Shown in pieces: positions 6,066-13,569 of a stretch of DNA of 14,665 nt. The notes beneath the pieces were generated by a model. That model was not told where the DNA came from, did not search any database, and saw nothing but the letters and a program-made list of their open reading frames with translations. Made by a program: the position numbers and the translations under genes. Each line of letters opens with the position of its first letter. The stretch's first letter is position 1. This DNA is from an uncultured Desulfovibrio sp. Its GTDB lineage: Bacteria > Desulfobacterota > Desulfovibrionia > Desulfovibrionales > Desulfovibrionaceae. Location: contig CAMWPE010000028.1 of NCBI GenBank assembly GCA_947176055.1, positions 1-14,665 on the forward strand, in the 5' to 3' direction.

Positions 6066-8387
6066 TTAATCTTGGGAACTTTTCTCTTTATTGTAATTAA
6101 TAAGACTGCCGGCCATCAAAATCTTTCTTTCTTCCTCCGTTAAACCGTGCAGAAAAAGCGCGATTTGCTCGGACCAGATTTTGCTTTCATCTTTATTCAT
6201 ATGCAACAGAGCGCAGAGTATCTCCGGAGCGCCGTTGTAAACGTACGAACGGATATGCGGAATTATAAGATAATCGCCGACTTGAAGATCCTTGCCTATA
6301 TCCGGTCCCACCAGGAAAGGAATGACGCCCCAGTTGATCAAATTGGAACGATACCGTTTCGTCGCGTATTCGCGGGCCAGATTTGCCCAGCCGCCCAGAA
6401 CCTTTTGACAGGAAGCCGCCTGCTCGCGGGCCGAGCCGTCTCCTGGTTTATTGGCGTAAATAACGCTGCCCAGGCCCGTATATTTAAGGAAATCAGGACC
6501 GATTTCAATCTGTTCAGCTACCGGTTGTTTTGAGCAATAGCCGATCAGCTTTTCCACTTTCGCCACAAGCTCGGCGTTTTCCGGATCTTTCGCCCGCTCT
6601 TCTTCTTCCGCCAATATGGCCTTCGCGCGTCCGACATAACCCGGATCCTTGCGTGACAAGGTATATTCGGCCAGCTTTTTAGGATTTGATCTCAAGGAAG
6701 AGGTTTCGCCGGATGGAATGAGCTCGTCCGTAGTCGTTACCGGATCGAGAATTACGCCGCAGATCTCCAGAATAAGATGCTCGGGCAGGGGTGGCATATC
6801 GGGCCATTCAGAAATATTGGGGCCAGTAATTAATTCTTTTTCCATGTCCGCTTTCCCATATCCGTTATAGACTCTATTTTCATAAGCCGACGGATTAAAT
6901 CTGAAAAATGGATCGGGTCGTATTTTATCCCAGTCCAGACCGTCGGCGGCCGTGATTATTCCGCCGTTTACGGCGGAAGCGGCTATCGACCGCGCGTCCA
7001 TCAAAGCTACGGCGCAAATCTGGCCATCCCCGGGTTTCGATCCCTCCCTGTTGGGAAAATTGCGCGTCGTATGCCGTATGGACAAAGCGCCGTTCGCCGG
7101 CGTGTCCCCGGCGCCAAAGCACGGACCGCAAAAAGAGGTTTTCCAGATCGCTCCGCGGGACAACAGCGCTTCCGTTATCCCATCGCTCATTAATGCGCTC
7201 GCTACTGGTACGCTAGCAGGATATACGTCAAAGGTAAAGGAGAGATTGTTATTCGCGCCTCTTTCGAACACCGCGGCCGCCGCGCTGATATTTTCAAAAG
7301 TCCCGCCGGCGCATCCGGCGATTATACCCTGATCCGCTTTTACACCTCGCCCGCTGATTTTTTCTTTAAGACGCAAATTTTTTGCTACCGTTCCAAAGAG
7401 CTTTTCCGCTTCGGCTTCCGCCTCGCCGAGGATTTCGCCGGCGTTAGCCGTAAACTCCCTGATCGTATAAACGTTGGAGGGGTGAAAAGGCAAAGCTATC
7501 ATCGACTCGACGGAGTTTAAATCAATCCTGACACAACCGTCGTAGCTCGCCGGACTTACGACTTTTAATTCTTTGTAATCGTCTTTTCTGCCATGAATTA
7601 TCATCCACTCTTTGGTTTTTTCGTCAGTAGGCCAAATGGACGTCAGACAGGCGGTTTCCGTTGTCATCACATCGACGCCGTTGCGAAAATCCATTGAAAG
7701 ATTCGCGACGCCTGGACCGCCAAACTCAAGTGTCTTATTTTTTACAAATCCGCTTTTAAATACCGTCCTGATTAAAGCCAGAGCAACGTCTTGCGGTCCC
7801 ACCCCCGGCTTTGGCTTTCCTTCCAGCCAAATCAATATCGTCTCTGGCAGATCCAGATTCCAGGTTTGACCGAGCAACTGTTTAACGAGTTCCGGTCCGC
7901 CTTCGCCCACTCCCAAAGTTCCCAGCGCGCCGTAGCGGGTATGGCTGTCCGAGCCCAGGATCATGCCTCCGCATTTGGCTTCCATTTCGCGAATATATTG
8001 ATGAATTACCGCGAGATGCGGCGGCACGAAAATTCCTCCGAATTTTTCGGCGGCCGACAAGCCGAAGACATGATCATCCTCGTTTATGGTACCCCCGACC
8101 GCGCAGAGACTATTATGGCAATTTGTTAATATATATGGCACAGGAAATTTTTTCAGGCCGGAGGCAATTGCTGTCTGGATAATCCCTACGTACGTAATAT
8201 CGTGGGAAACCAGGCAATCGAAGCTTATTTCCAGCTTGCCCGGAACCGCGCTTTTGTTATGCGCCTTAAATATCCGCCGCGCGATCGTCGCTTCGTCGCT
8301 CGCGGAGATATTCGCGCTCTTCCCTTCCCTCGCCCTGTATAATTTTTCATCCGCTACGACTACGGGTTCATTAATAATTTCAATCAT
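6066..8387 (-). CDS. Aconitase, large hydratase (YbhJ-like) type
   Basis: Predicted 773-residue Fe-S hydro-lyase interconverting citrate and isocitrate. The [4Fe-4S] ligands are C359 (AGCAGG) and the pair C420/C423 (CGPC), and the substrate loop SDSHT lies at 146-150. A linker and swivel domain follow, with a YRSNLINWG motif near 679-687 equivalent to the active-site arginine-serine region of aconitases. The frame is open to 8438, one base from the IDH stop, but the ATG at 8387 is preferred because AAAGGAAAGGAC lies just ahead of it. The length fits the roughly 750-residue hydratase subfamily rather than AcnA or AcnB. Many members are of untested activity; here the position directly after citrate synthase and IDH genes argues for true aconitase. 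It is the last gene of the cluster. Confidence 0.88.
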   Translation of the reverse strand: MIEIINEPVVVADEKLYRAREGKSANISASDEATIARRIFKAHNKSAVPGKLEISFDCLVSHDITYVGIIQTAIASGLKKFPVPYILTNCHNSLCAVGGTINEDDHVFGLSAAEKFGGIFVPPHLAVIHQYIREMEAKCGGMILGSDSHTRYGALGTLGVGEGGPELVKQLLGQTWNLDLPETILIWLEGKPKPGVGPQDVALALIRTVFKSGFVKNKTLEFGGPGVANLSMDFRNGVDVMTTETACLTSIWPTDEKTKEWMIIHGRKDDYKELKVVSPASYDGCVRIDLNSVESMIALPFHPSNVYTIREFTANAGEILGEAEAEAEKLFGTVAKNLRLKEKISGRGVKADQGIIAGCAGGTFENISAAAAVFERGANNNLSFTFDVYPASVPVASALMSDGITEALLSRGAIWKTSFCGPCFGAGDTPANGALSIRHTTRNFPNREGSKPGDGQICAVALMDARSIAASAVNGGIITAADGLDWDKIRPDPFFRFNPSAYENRVYNGYGKADMEKELITGPNISEWPDMPPLPEHLILEICGVILDPVTTTDELIPSGETSSLRSNPKKLAEYTLSRKDPGYVGRAKAILAEEEERAKDPENAELVAKVEKLIGYCSKQPVAEQIEIGPDFLKYTGLGSVIYANKPGDGSAREQAASCQKVLGGWANLAREYATKRYRSNLINWGVIPFLVGPDIGKDLQVGDYLIIPHIRSYVYNGAPEILCALLHMNKDESKIWSEQIALFLHGLTEEERKILMAGSLINYNKEKSSQD

Positions 8388-8439
8388 GGCGTCCTTTCCT
8401 TTTCCTTTCCGGGATCCCGTGATCCGGGGCGGTTCCATT

Positions 8440-9573
8440 CTATAGATTTTCGCCTACGATTTCCCCGAATTCGCGACAGCCGACCACGCTCGAGCCTTCC
8501 ATTTGTCCCGCGAGATCGGCGGGAACGCGTTTTTGGCCAATGGCCTTCCGCAATGCTTTCCGGATTCGGCCAGCGGCTTTTTTTTCGCCCATAGCTTCAA
8601 GAAGCATCGCGCCGCTCAACATAAGACTTCCCGGATTAGCCGCGTCTTTTCCCGCGAGATTGGGAGCCGTGCCATGCGTGGCTTCGAAAAAAGCGAGGCT
8701 GTCCGACATATTTACGCCAGGAGCCAATCCCAATCCTCCGGTTTGAGCGGCCAGCGCGTCCGAAAGATAATCTCCGTTCAAATTCGGCGTAGCTATAACG
8801 TCGTACTCCTCCGGACGCAACAGCGCTTCCTGAAACATCGCGTCGGCTATTCTGTCTTTTATAATCAGTTTGCCTTCGCCATCTTCGTTCTCCAGTCGTG
8901 TCCTGGCGCCGAATTCTTCGCGGGCCACCTCGTAACCCCATTGGCGGAATGCGCCCTCCGTAAATTTCATGATATTTCCCTTATGGACGAGAGTCGCGCT
9001 CTTCCGGCCATTGTCCAGAGCGTACTGCAGGGCTTTGCGGATGAGTCTCTTGCTGCCGCGCTCCGTCATAGGTTTTACGCCGATGGCCGCGTCGCCTGAT
9101 AAATTCTTGACTCCCAGACTATCCCGCAAAAATTCCGCCAATTTTTTCGCCTCGGGAGTTAACGCCGCGAACTCTATTCCCGCGTACACGTCTTCCGTAT
9201 TTTCGCGGAAAATTACCATATCGATTTTTTCCGGATGTTTAACCGGCGTCGAGAGTCCTTCGATATATTGCACCGGCCGGACGCAGGCGTACAGATCGAG
9301 TCCCTGGCGCAACGCTACATTCAGACTGCGAATGCCAGATCCTACGGGCGTTCCCAGCGGCCCCTTAATGGCAAAACGCGCTCCTTTTAACGCGTTCATT
9401 GTTTCTTCCGGCAACGGCTCCCCTGTTTCCTCGCGCGCTTTTTCGCCCGCGAGCAATTCGGTCCATTCTATTGGCGCGCCGTTTTCCAATCGTAAAGCCT
9501 CGTCCAACGCGGGCCTGGTCGCTTCCCAGATTTCCGGGCCGATTCCGTCGCCTTTAATATAATTTACTTTCAT
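8440..9573 (-). CDS. icd: Isocitrate dehydrogenase, probably NAD-linked
   Basis: This 377-residue protein oxidatively decarboxylates isocitrate to 2-oxoglutarate. It matches the E. coli Icd family: GIRSLNVALRQ at 80-90 (S83, N85 and R89 of the substrate loop), RPVQY with R99, FREN with R123, Y130, HKGN with K198, and metal-binding D268 and D272 in NLNGDYLSD. It starts MKVNYIKGDGIG, so it lacks the N-terminal extension of the 416-residue E. coli enzyme. The residues that select NADP in E. coli (K344, Y345, V351, Y391, R395) are here N305, L306, A312, A352 and G356, pointing to NAD. The start lies 12 bases past the citrate synthase stop. The family assignment is certain; the cofactor is inferred. 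Confidence 0.93.
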   Translation of the reverse strand: MKVNYIKGDGIGPEIWEATRPALDEALRLENGAPIEWTELLAGEKAREETGEPLPEETMNALKGARFAIKGPLGTPVGSGIRSLNVALRQGLDLYACVRPVQYIEGLSTPVKHPEKIDMVIFRENTEDVYAGIEFAALTPEAKKLAEFLRDSLGVKNLSGDAAIGVKPMTERGSKRLIRKALQYALDNGRKSATLVHKGNIMKFTEGAFRQWGYEVAREEFGARTRLENEDGEGKLIIKDRIADAMFQEALLRPEEYDVIATPNLNGDYLSDALAAQTGGLGLAPGVNMSDSLAFFEATHGTAPNLAGKDAANPGSLMLSGAMLLEAMGEKKAAGRIRKALRKAIGQKRVPADLAGQMEGSSVVGCREFGEIVGENL

Positions 9574-9585
9574 TTTTCGTCCGTT

Positions 9586-11421
9586 TTAGTCGGCTTCTTC
9601 GTTTTTTAGCAGGTTGTCCTGATCCAGGACTTTCGAACGCTTGAGCAACTCTTCGAGTTGCATATCCCCGCTGACGATACCGATAATTTTGTCGCTGTCA
9701 TCCGTCACGGCGCGCGACACTGTTATGACCAGTTTTTTTGTAAAATGCGATTGATACACATCCATAATATGCATTTCGCCGTCGCGCATAGGTATTCTAT
9801 ACCATTCCCTGTCCGAAAAATCGTACCCGGGACGCAACGCGTCGTAATCCTGTCGATATTCCGAATCGGCTATAGCCGAGCAACGCATTTTCCCGGCGGC
9901 GTCGGTCAGGCAGGCAAACTGGATAAAGGGATATTCTTTCACGAATGAATCCAGGGCCGCGCAAGATTCATCATTAAGAGCCTTAAGCGCCGGATTACTG
10001 GCCAAACGTTGAAAGAGATGGGCGGCCAGTCTATCCGCGATCTTCTTCATCTTGTCAAATTCCGTGACGAACAATTCCGGCATCGCCGCCTGAACAAGGG
10101 CCTCCATTTCCTGATGCGACAGGCTGGTTGTCCTGCCCGTATCGGCGTATAAGTTGGCGATGGCTTCTGAAATCGCTCCGACAGCGGGATGCTTTTTGGA
10201 TACCTTCCTGTCTTCGGAGAGTCCAAGATTCGTATTGATCCAGTACGCGACGCCAGAACGCCCGGTCTTGTCCGTAACTATCACAGGCGCCGGACGTCCA
10301 AGCAGCCGGGTTGTATCGAAAATATTGTAAATTTCCTCGTTTTTGGCTAGTCCGTCCGCGTGAACGCCGGCGCTGGTGGCGTTGAAATCCCTCCCGGCGA
10401 AAGGATAATTATGCGGAATATTATAATTTAACTCTTTTTCGAAAAATTCGGCTATCTCCGAAATAATCCCCGTGTCAGCCGCGGCGTCATCGCCGGTCAG
10501 GGAGATATACTCAATTACCAGGGCTTCCAGAGGCGTGTTGCCCGTCCTTTCCCCAAATCCGAAAAGAGTGCCATTCACATTGCCCGCGCCGTATAGCCAG
10601 GCTGTGACTCCATTTGCGAGAGCCAGATGAAAATCGTTATGACCGTGCCATTCCAGCCATTCGCCGGGAACGTCGGCTTCGTCGACGAAGGCCCGGACAA
10701 TTTTCTGAACGGAGCGAGGCAACGCGGCTCCTGCCCACGGGGCGCCGTATCCCATTGTGTCGCATAGACGGATTTTCACCGGCATTCCGCTCTGACGGGA
10801 TAATTCCATTAATTTCTGGGCAAACGGCAGACAGAATCCATATATGTCCGCGCGCGTGATATCTTCGAAGTGACAGCGGGGAACGATGCCCCATTCGAGC
10901 GCTTGAGAAACGAGATCGACATACATATCCATAGCTTGTCGCCGCGTTTTTCCCAGTTTAAGAAAAATGTGATAATCCGAAACGCTGGTCAGCATTCCCG
11001 TTTCGCTAAATTCCATATCCCGGACCAGTTTCAGATCATCCCGGGTAGCCCGCACCCACGCGGTAACCTGGGGAAAACGGTAACCCCTCGAACGGCACAC
11101 CTCCGCGCATTTGCGGTCGCGCGGCGAATAGAGAAAAAATTCGGAGGAGGAGATCAATCCGCTTCTGCCGCCAAGCCTGTGCAAAAAATCAAACATCCTG
11201 GCGACCTGCCTTACAGTGTACGGAGGTCTCGCCTGTTGCCCGTCCCGGAATGTGGTATCCGTTATCCGCATCTTTTCAGCCGGTCTGGGGCTCAACAATG
11301 TGTCGTCAAAACTTGTGCGGCAAATATTAGTGTACGGAAAAAGATCGCGATAGAGTCTGGGTTTTTCCGGTTCCCGCAAGGTAAGCGTCCTGTCCGATCC
11401 AGTTTTATGAATAATTGGCAT
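9586..11421 (-). CDS. Re-type citrate synthase (HMGL-like) with C-terminal Cache-like domain
   Basis: A 611-residue member of the HMG-CoA lyase-like/isopropylmalate synthase superfamily. The catalytic TIM barrel spans about 50-400, with DTTFRDGQ (55-62), CDTMGYG (220-226), the metal-binding HGHND (259-263) and GERTGNTPLEA (290-300). Homologues of this type in Clostridium kluyveri and Desulfovibrio are Re-citrate synthases. The adjacent aconitase and IDH genes support that role over homocitrate or isopropylmalate synthesis. Residues about 455-595 resemble a PDC/Cache sensor domain (YPFIQFACLTDAAG, DREWYR, GIVSGD), but no membrane segment is present. The frame is open to 11523; the ATG at 11421 is chosen because GGAG lies seven bases upstream. 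It is the first gene of the cluster. Confidence 0.85.
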   Translation of the reverse strand: MPIIHKTGSDRTLTLREPEKPRLYRDLFPYTNICRTSFDDTLLSPRPAEKMRITDTTFRDGQQARPPYTVRQVARMFDFLHRLGGRSGLISSSEFFLYSPRDRKCAEVCRSRGYRFPQVTAWVRATRDDLKLVRDMEFSETGMLTSVSDYHIFLKLGKTRRQAMDMYVDLVSQALEWGIVPRCHFEDITRADIYGFCLPFAQKLMELSRQSGMPVKIRLCDTMGYGAPWAGAALPRSVQKIVRAFVDEADVPGEWLEWHGHNDFHLALANGVTAWLYGAGNVNGTLFGFGERTGNTPLEALVIEYISLTGDDAAADTGIISEIAEFFEKELNYNIPHNYPFAGRDFNATSAGVHADGLAKNEEIYNIFDTTRLLGRPAPVIVTDKTGRSGVAYWINTNLGLSEDRKVSKKHPAVGAISEAIANLYADTGRTTSLSHQEMEALVQAAMPELFVTEFDKMKKIADRLAAHLFQRLASNPALKALNDESCAALDSFVKEYPFIQFACLTDAAGKMRCSAIADSEYRQDYDALRPGYDFSDREWYRIPMRDGEMHIMDVYQSHFTKKLVITVSRAVTDDSDKIIGIVSGDMQLEELLKRSKVLDQDNLLKNEEAD

Positions 11422-11780
11422 TTTTACTCCGATACGATCGCGCGCCGGACGCGGCGCGATGGCGCCGTACGGCTCTCCCCGCTGGCCGTCCGCTTCCATT
11501 CTTTGCCGGGCGCTCTTGTCCACTAAATTTATGAAGGCAAAAATTTTGCCTTATTTCCGTTTCATAGTCGAGCGCGAACGCGAATCGCCTGTATGTCAGG
11601 CTTGTAAGCGCGACCGCGACACGGTATCATCAAAACGCGTCGGCGCGATATTTAGTCGACGCCCGCGAAGGCTCCTCGCGTTCGTATAAACTTAAATCTC
11701 CTCTGAGACGAAGACTTTTGTTATCGCTATAGCGCCTTCCGCTAACGGCGAGAGAAATATTCCGCTACCATGAGCGCGCC
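11422..11780. other. Divergent intergenic region between the citrate synthase cluster and fur
   Basis: This 359-base gap must hold the promoters of both directions. Visible structure: the long inverted repeat at 11534-11552, a 5-bp hairpin (GCCTG/CAGGC, 11587-11601) and the palindrome CGCTATAGCG at 11725-11734. TATAAA occurs around 11687 on the plus strand without a clear -35. No confident promoter or Fur box can be called. Confidence 0.4.
11534..11552. promoter_or_regulatory. 19-base inverted repeat, possible operator
   Basis: AAGGCAAAA and TTTTGCCTT are perfect complements around a single central A. It lies about 113 bases upstream of the citrate synthase start and about 230 bases upstream of fur. 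Neither side has a T-run, so it looks more like a binding site for a dimeric regulator than a terminator. Confidence 0.4.
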
Positions 11781-12230
11781 ATGACTTCATCAGATATCGA
11801 TCCCCAAAGCCGTTTTTTACAGTTCATGTCCCGCAAAGGCTTAAATACCACTTCGCAACGAAAGGCGATAGCGGAAGTTTTTTTTGGCCTCCCCGGGCAC
11901 CATTCCCTGGAAGAATTTTACAGGGAAATATCCCGCATCGATCCCGGCATCGGCCAGACCACCGTGTATCGCACACTGAAACTCCTCTGCGAAGCGGGAC
12001 TGGCTAACGAAATCCAGCTGAAAGACAACATCACCCGCTATGAGATCGCAAATCCCAACGCGCACCATGATCATCTGATCTGCGCGAGATGCGGCAAAAT
12101 TGTGGAAATCTGCGACCCTCGCATTGAAGAGTTGCAAAAAGAAATAGCCGAGAAAAACGGCTTTAAGCTATTCGGTCATTCCCATAATCTGTATGGAGCG
12201 TGTCCGGATTGCAGGGATAAAAATAATTGA
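11781..12230 (+). CDS. fur: Ferric uptake regulator (Fur family)
   Basis: A 149-residue metal-dependent repressor. The winged helix (about 15-90) includes TSQRKAIAEVF and the recognition region GQTTVYRTLKLL. The dimerisation half begins HHDHLICARCGKIVE (H95, H96, H98, C101, C104), very close to E. coli Fur, and a second CxxC pair (C141, C144) completes a structural zinc site; H133 and H135 are further metal-ligand candidates. PerR or Zur cannot be fully excluded. No strong ribosome binding site precedes the ATG at 11781; a tiny out-of-frame ATG-to-TGA reading frame overlaps it. It is divergent from the citrate synthase cluster and followed by an iron-linked Cys-rich peptide gene, both consistent with iron control. 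Confidence 0.9.
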   Translation: MTSSDIDPQSRFLQFMSRKGLNTTSQRKAIAEVFFGLPGHHSLEEFYREISRIDPGIGQTTVYRTLKLLCEAGLANEIQLKDNITRYEIANPNAHHDHLICARCGKIVEICDPRIEELQKEIAEKNGFKLFGHSHNLYGACPDCRDKNN

Positions 12231-12259
12231 TATTGACATTCGTTTTCAAATACTATACT
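12227..12259 (+). promoter_or_regulatory. Promoter of the Cys-rich membrane peptide
   Basis: TTGACA (12233-12238) and TATACT (12254-12259) are both near-consensus, with a short 15-base spacer. TTGATA (12227) with TACTAT (12251) at 18 bases is an alternative pair. The TTGACATTCGTTTTCAA between the boxes is a loose inverted repeat that could be a degenerate Fur box, but the match is weak. Confidence 0.5.
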
Positions 12260-12345
12260 TTGACTTCAGGCAGTCCGGGGACGTTCCAATTACTGTCGTA
12301 GGCGCGAGCGACGCGCCTGGCTCGGGAGGACGGTTATAGTCAAAG
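12258..12345 (+). promoter_or_regulatory. Structured leader with ribosome-site-sequestering inverted repeat
   Basis: Three nested helices can be drawn. CTTTGACT (12258-12265) is perfectly complementary to AGTCAAAG (12338-12345), which overlaps the AAGGAG ribosome binding site. Inside, GGCAGT (12269-12274) pairs with ACTGTC (12291-12296), and AGGCGCG (12300-12306) with CGCGCCT (12312-12318). If the transcript starts near 12266, as the -10 box implies, the outer strand would be mostly missing from the RNA and only the two inner hairpins would form. No known riboswitch class was recognised. Confidence 0.4.
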
Positions 12346-12356
12346 GAGAATGTGGT

Positions 12357-12548
12357 ATGAATACGCAATTAATCGTCGTTGGCGTTTGCGTTATTATCGC
12401 TTTGTTTTTTATGGGAAAAAAAATATTCTCCACCCTTAAACGAAAGGGAGGTTGCTCCTGCGAAGCGCCTTGCAGGAGCGCGAATCGCTGTTATTGCGAC
12501 GGCGAGTGCTCCGAAAACAAGGGCCTGACCGAAATCAAGCCCAAATAG
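12357..12548 (+). CDS. FeoB-associated-type Cys-rich membrane peptide
   Basis: A 63-residue peptide with one N-terminal membrane helix (about residues 4-19, IVVGVCVIIALFFMG), a basic stretch, and a cytoplasmic Cys-rich segment with C33, C35, C39, C45, C47 and C51. This layout matches the small proteins usually encoded next to the ferrous iron transporter genes feoA/feoB, thought to help iron transport or delivery. No feoB is present here, so it is an orphan copy placed behind fur. The start is supported by AAAGGAG eight bases upstream. The gene has its own promoter region, a structured leader and a strong terminator. Confidence 0.8.
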   Translation: MNTQLIVVGVCVIIALFFMGKKIFSTLKRKGGCSCEAPCRSANRCYCDGECSENKGLTEIKPK

Positions 12549-12550
12549 AG

Positions 12551-12592
12551 CGAAGCCCGCGGTTTCAGCTTATGACCGCGGGCTTCGTCTTT
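12551..12592 (+). terminator. Strong intrinsic terminator after the Cys-rich peptide
   Basis: CGAAGCCCGCGGT (12551-12563) pairs perfectly with ACCGCGGGCTTCG (12575-12587), a 13-bp GC-rich stem with an 11-base loop, followed by TCTTTA. Confidence 0.88.
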
Positions 12593-12664
12593 ACATAACC
12601 CTTCTTCCGCGCCCATCCATATCGACTTCAACGGGGAAAAACAGGCGCGCTCGAACGGTCCATC

Positions 12665-12994
12665 TTATTTCCCGTGAGCGGTGTCGACTGGTTGCCAGGA
12701 AAAATCTACGCAACTTCTGGAATCGACATATTGTTTTAGCAGCTCGCCGAATTTTTTATGAATGGGATCCTTCTGATACTCATTCAGCTTTTCTACGCTG
12801 TCGTGCGTCGTAGTCAGGACAAGATCGCAGGGCACAGTCGTTGATGCCTCGATGGTCGCCGAAATTTCCAGAGATTTTAACGATGGAAGATCGCGCAAAC
12901 TGTTCGCGGCGTCAAGAATGAATCCGATTTCCGCCTTTCGTTCGTTCTCCGGTTTTTCGCCTTTCAATGTCCACCATACAATATGTCTCACCAT
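12665..12994 (-). CDS. Dabb-domain (stress-responsive A/B barrel) protein
   Basis: A 109-residue single-domain protein. The opening MVRHIVWWTLKG, the central strand CDLVLTTTHDSVEKLNEYQ and the conserved DPIHKKFGELLK motif match the dimeric alpha/beta-barrel Dabb family (pfam07876 type). Members occur in plants and bacteria; most bacterial ones have no proven substrate. GGAG lies eight bases upstream of the ATG at 12994. It is convergent with the Cys-rich peptide gene and separated from the 124-residue gene upstream by 166 bases, so it probably has its own promoter. A degenerate copy of the 2044-type repeat core lies in that gap. The family call is good; the role is unknown. Confidence 0.8.
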   Translation of the reverse strand: MVRHIVWWTLKGEKPENERKAEIGFILDAANSLRDLPSLKSLEISATIEASTTVPCDLVLTTTHDSVEKLNEYQKDPIHKKFGELLKQYVDSRSCVDFSWQPVDTAHGK

Positions 12995-13025
12995 GACTTA
13001 ACTCCTTTCAAACGCGGCGCCAAAA

Positions 13026-13046
13026 CAATTTCTAGACAAATATGCT
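13026..13046 (-). repeat. Possible degenerate fourth copy of the repeat core
   Basis: On the minus strand AGCATATTT-GTCTA-GAAATTG matches copy A (2042-2062) at 17 of 21 positions. The second repeat block is absent. It lies about 30-50 bases upstream of the Dabb gene start, so a shared promoter-like element is an alternative explanation. Confidence 0.25.
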
Positions 13047-13160
13047 TTAACGGCGAATAAAAGCGTCCCCTGGATCCAGATCGCGTCCGCAAGAAGCGAG
13101 AGCGCCAAGACATTTATTTGAGCGCGCGAACCTTGTCCCTCCCGCCATTCCTGGAGGAAT

Positions 13161-13535
13161 CTAGATTTTATCGTTTTTCAGATCCTCGATAAACACGTAA
13201 AGATTGTCGGGCTCGCCGTCTTTATGATTGTCGCGATACAGCAACGCCGCCATATAGAAACTGGAATCCAGATTGAGGGCTGTGGCGGCGCTGACAGAAA
13301 ACCTTTTAGTTTCCTCCGAGATCTTTTCCCTTTTGTCTGGGGGCAAATTCGCCAGAGCGGGCTCGCATTCCCTGGAAAGATCGGCGAGAATCATCGCTTT
13401 TTCTCTCATTTTTTTAAGGTATTCGTCCTTGTCCCCGCCCTTGAGTTTTTCGTAAGCGATTCTTTCGGCCTCGATTATTTTGCCGTGTTTATCCGTTAGA
13501 AACGCGATAAGCGTATCGTAATCTTGATTCGCCAT
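13161..13535 (-). CDS. Conserved-looking hypothetical protein (124 residues)
   Basis: A 124-residue soluble protein starting MANQDYDTLIAFLTDK, rich in charged residues and probably helical (about 10-60 and 68-90), with a C-terminal segment SSFYMAALLYRDNH. No signal peptide, membrane segment or catalytic motif was recognised. The frame is open to 13715, but the ATG at 13535 is preferred: CAAAGGAGA lies seven bases upstream, and a longer start would run into the ligase gene. Its start is 34 bases past the ligase stop on the same strand, so the two probably form an operon and may share a role. I do not recognise the family. Confidence 0.75.
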   Translation of the reverse strand: MANQDYDTLIAFLTDKHGKIIEAERIAYEKLKGGDKDEYLKKMREKAMILADLSRECEPALANLPPDKREKISEETKRFSVSAATALNLDSSFYMAALLYRDNHKDGEPDNLYVFIEDLKNDKI

Positions 13536-13569
13536 ATTTTTCTCCTTTGAATTGTATGGGACCAACCCT

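Noticed and set aside
8391..8438. Upstream aconitase start at 8438
   Set aside because: The added 17 residues are basic and low in complexity and are encoded by what looks like the intergenic ribosome binding site and a small GGATC/GATCC hairpin.
11422..11523. N-terminal extension of the citrate synthase to 11523
   Set aside because: Arginine-rich low-quality sequence not expected in the family; the start at 11421 has GGAG at proper distance.
12233..12249. Fur box overlapping the promoter of the Cys-rich peptide
   Set aside because: The inverted repeat matches itself at only about five of eight positions and fits the Fur consensus poorly, so it is mentioned but not called.
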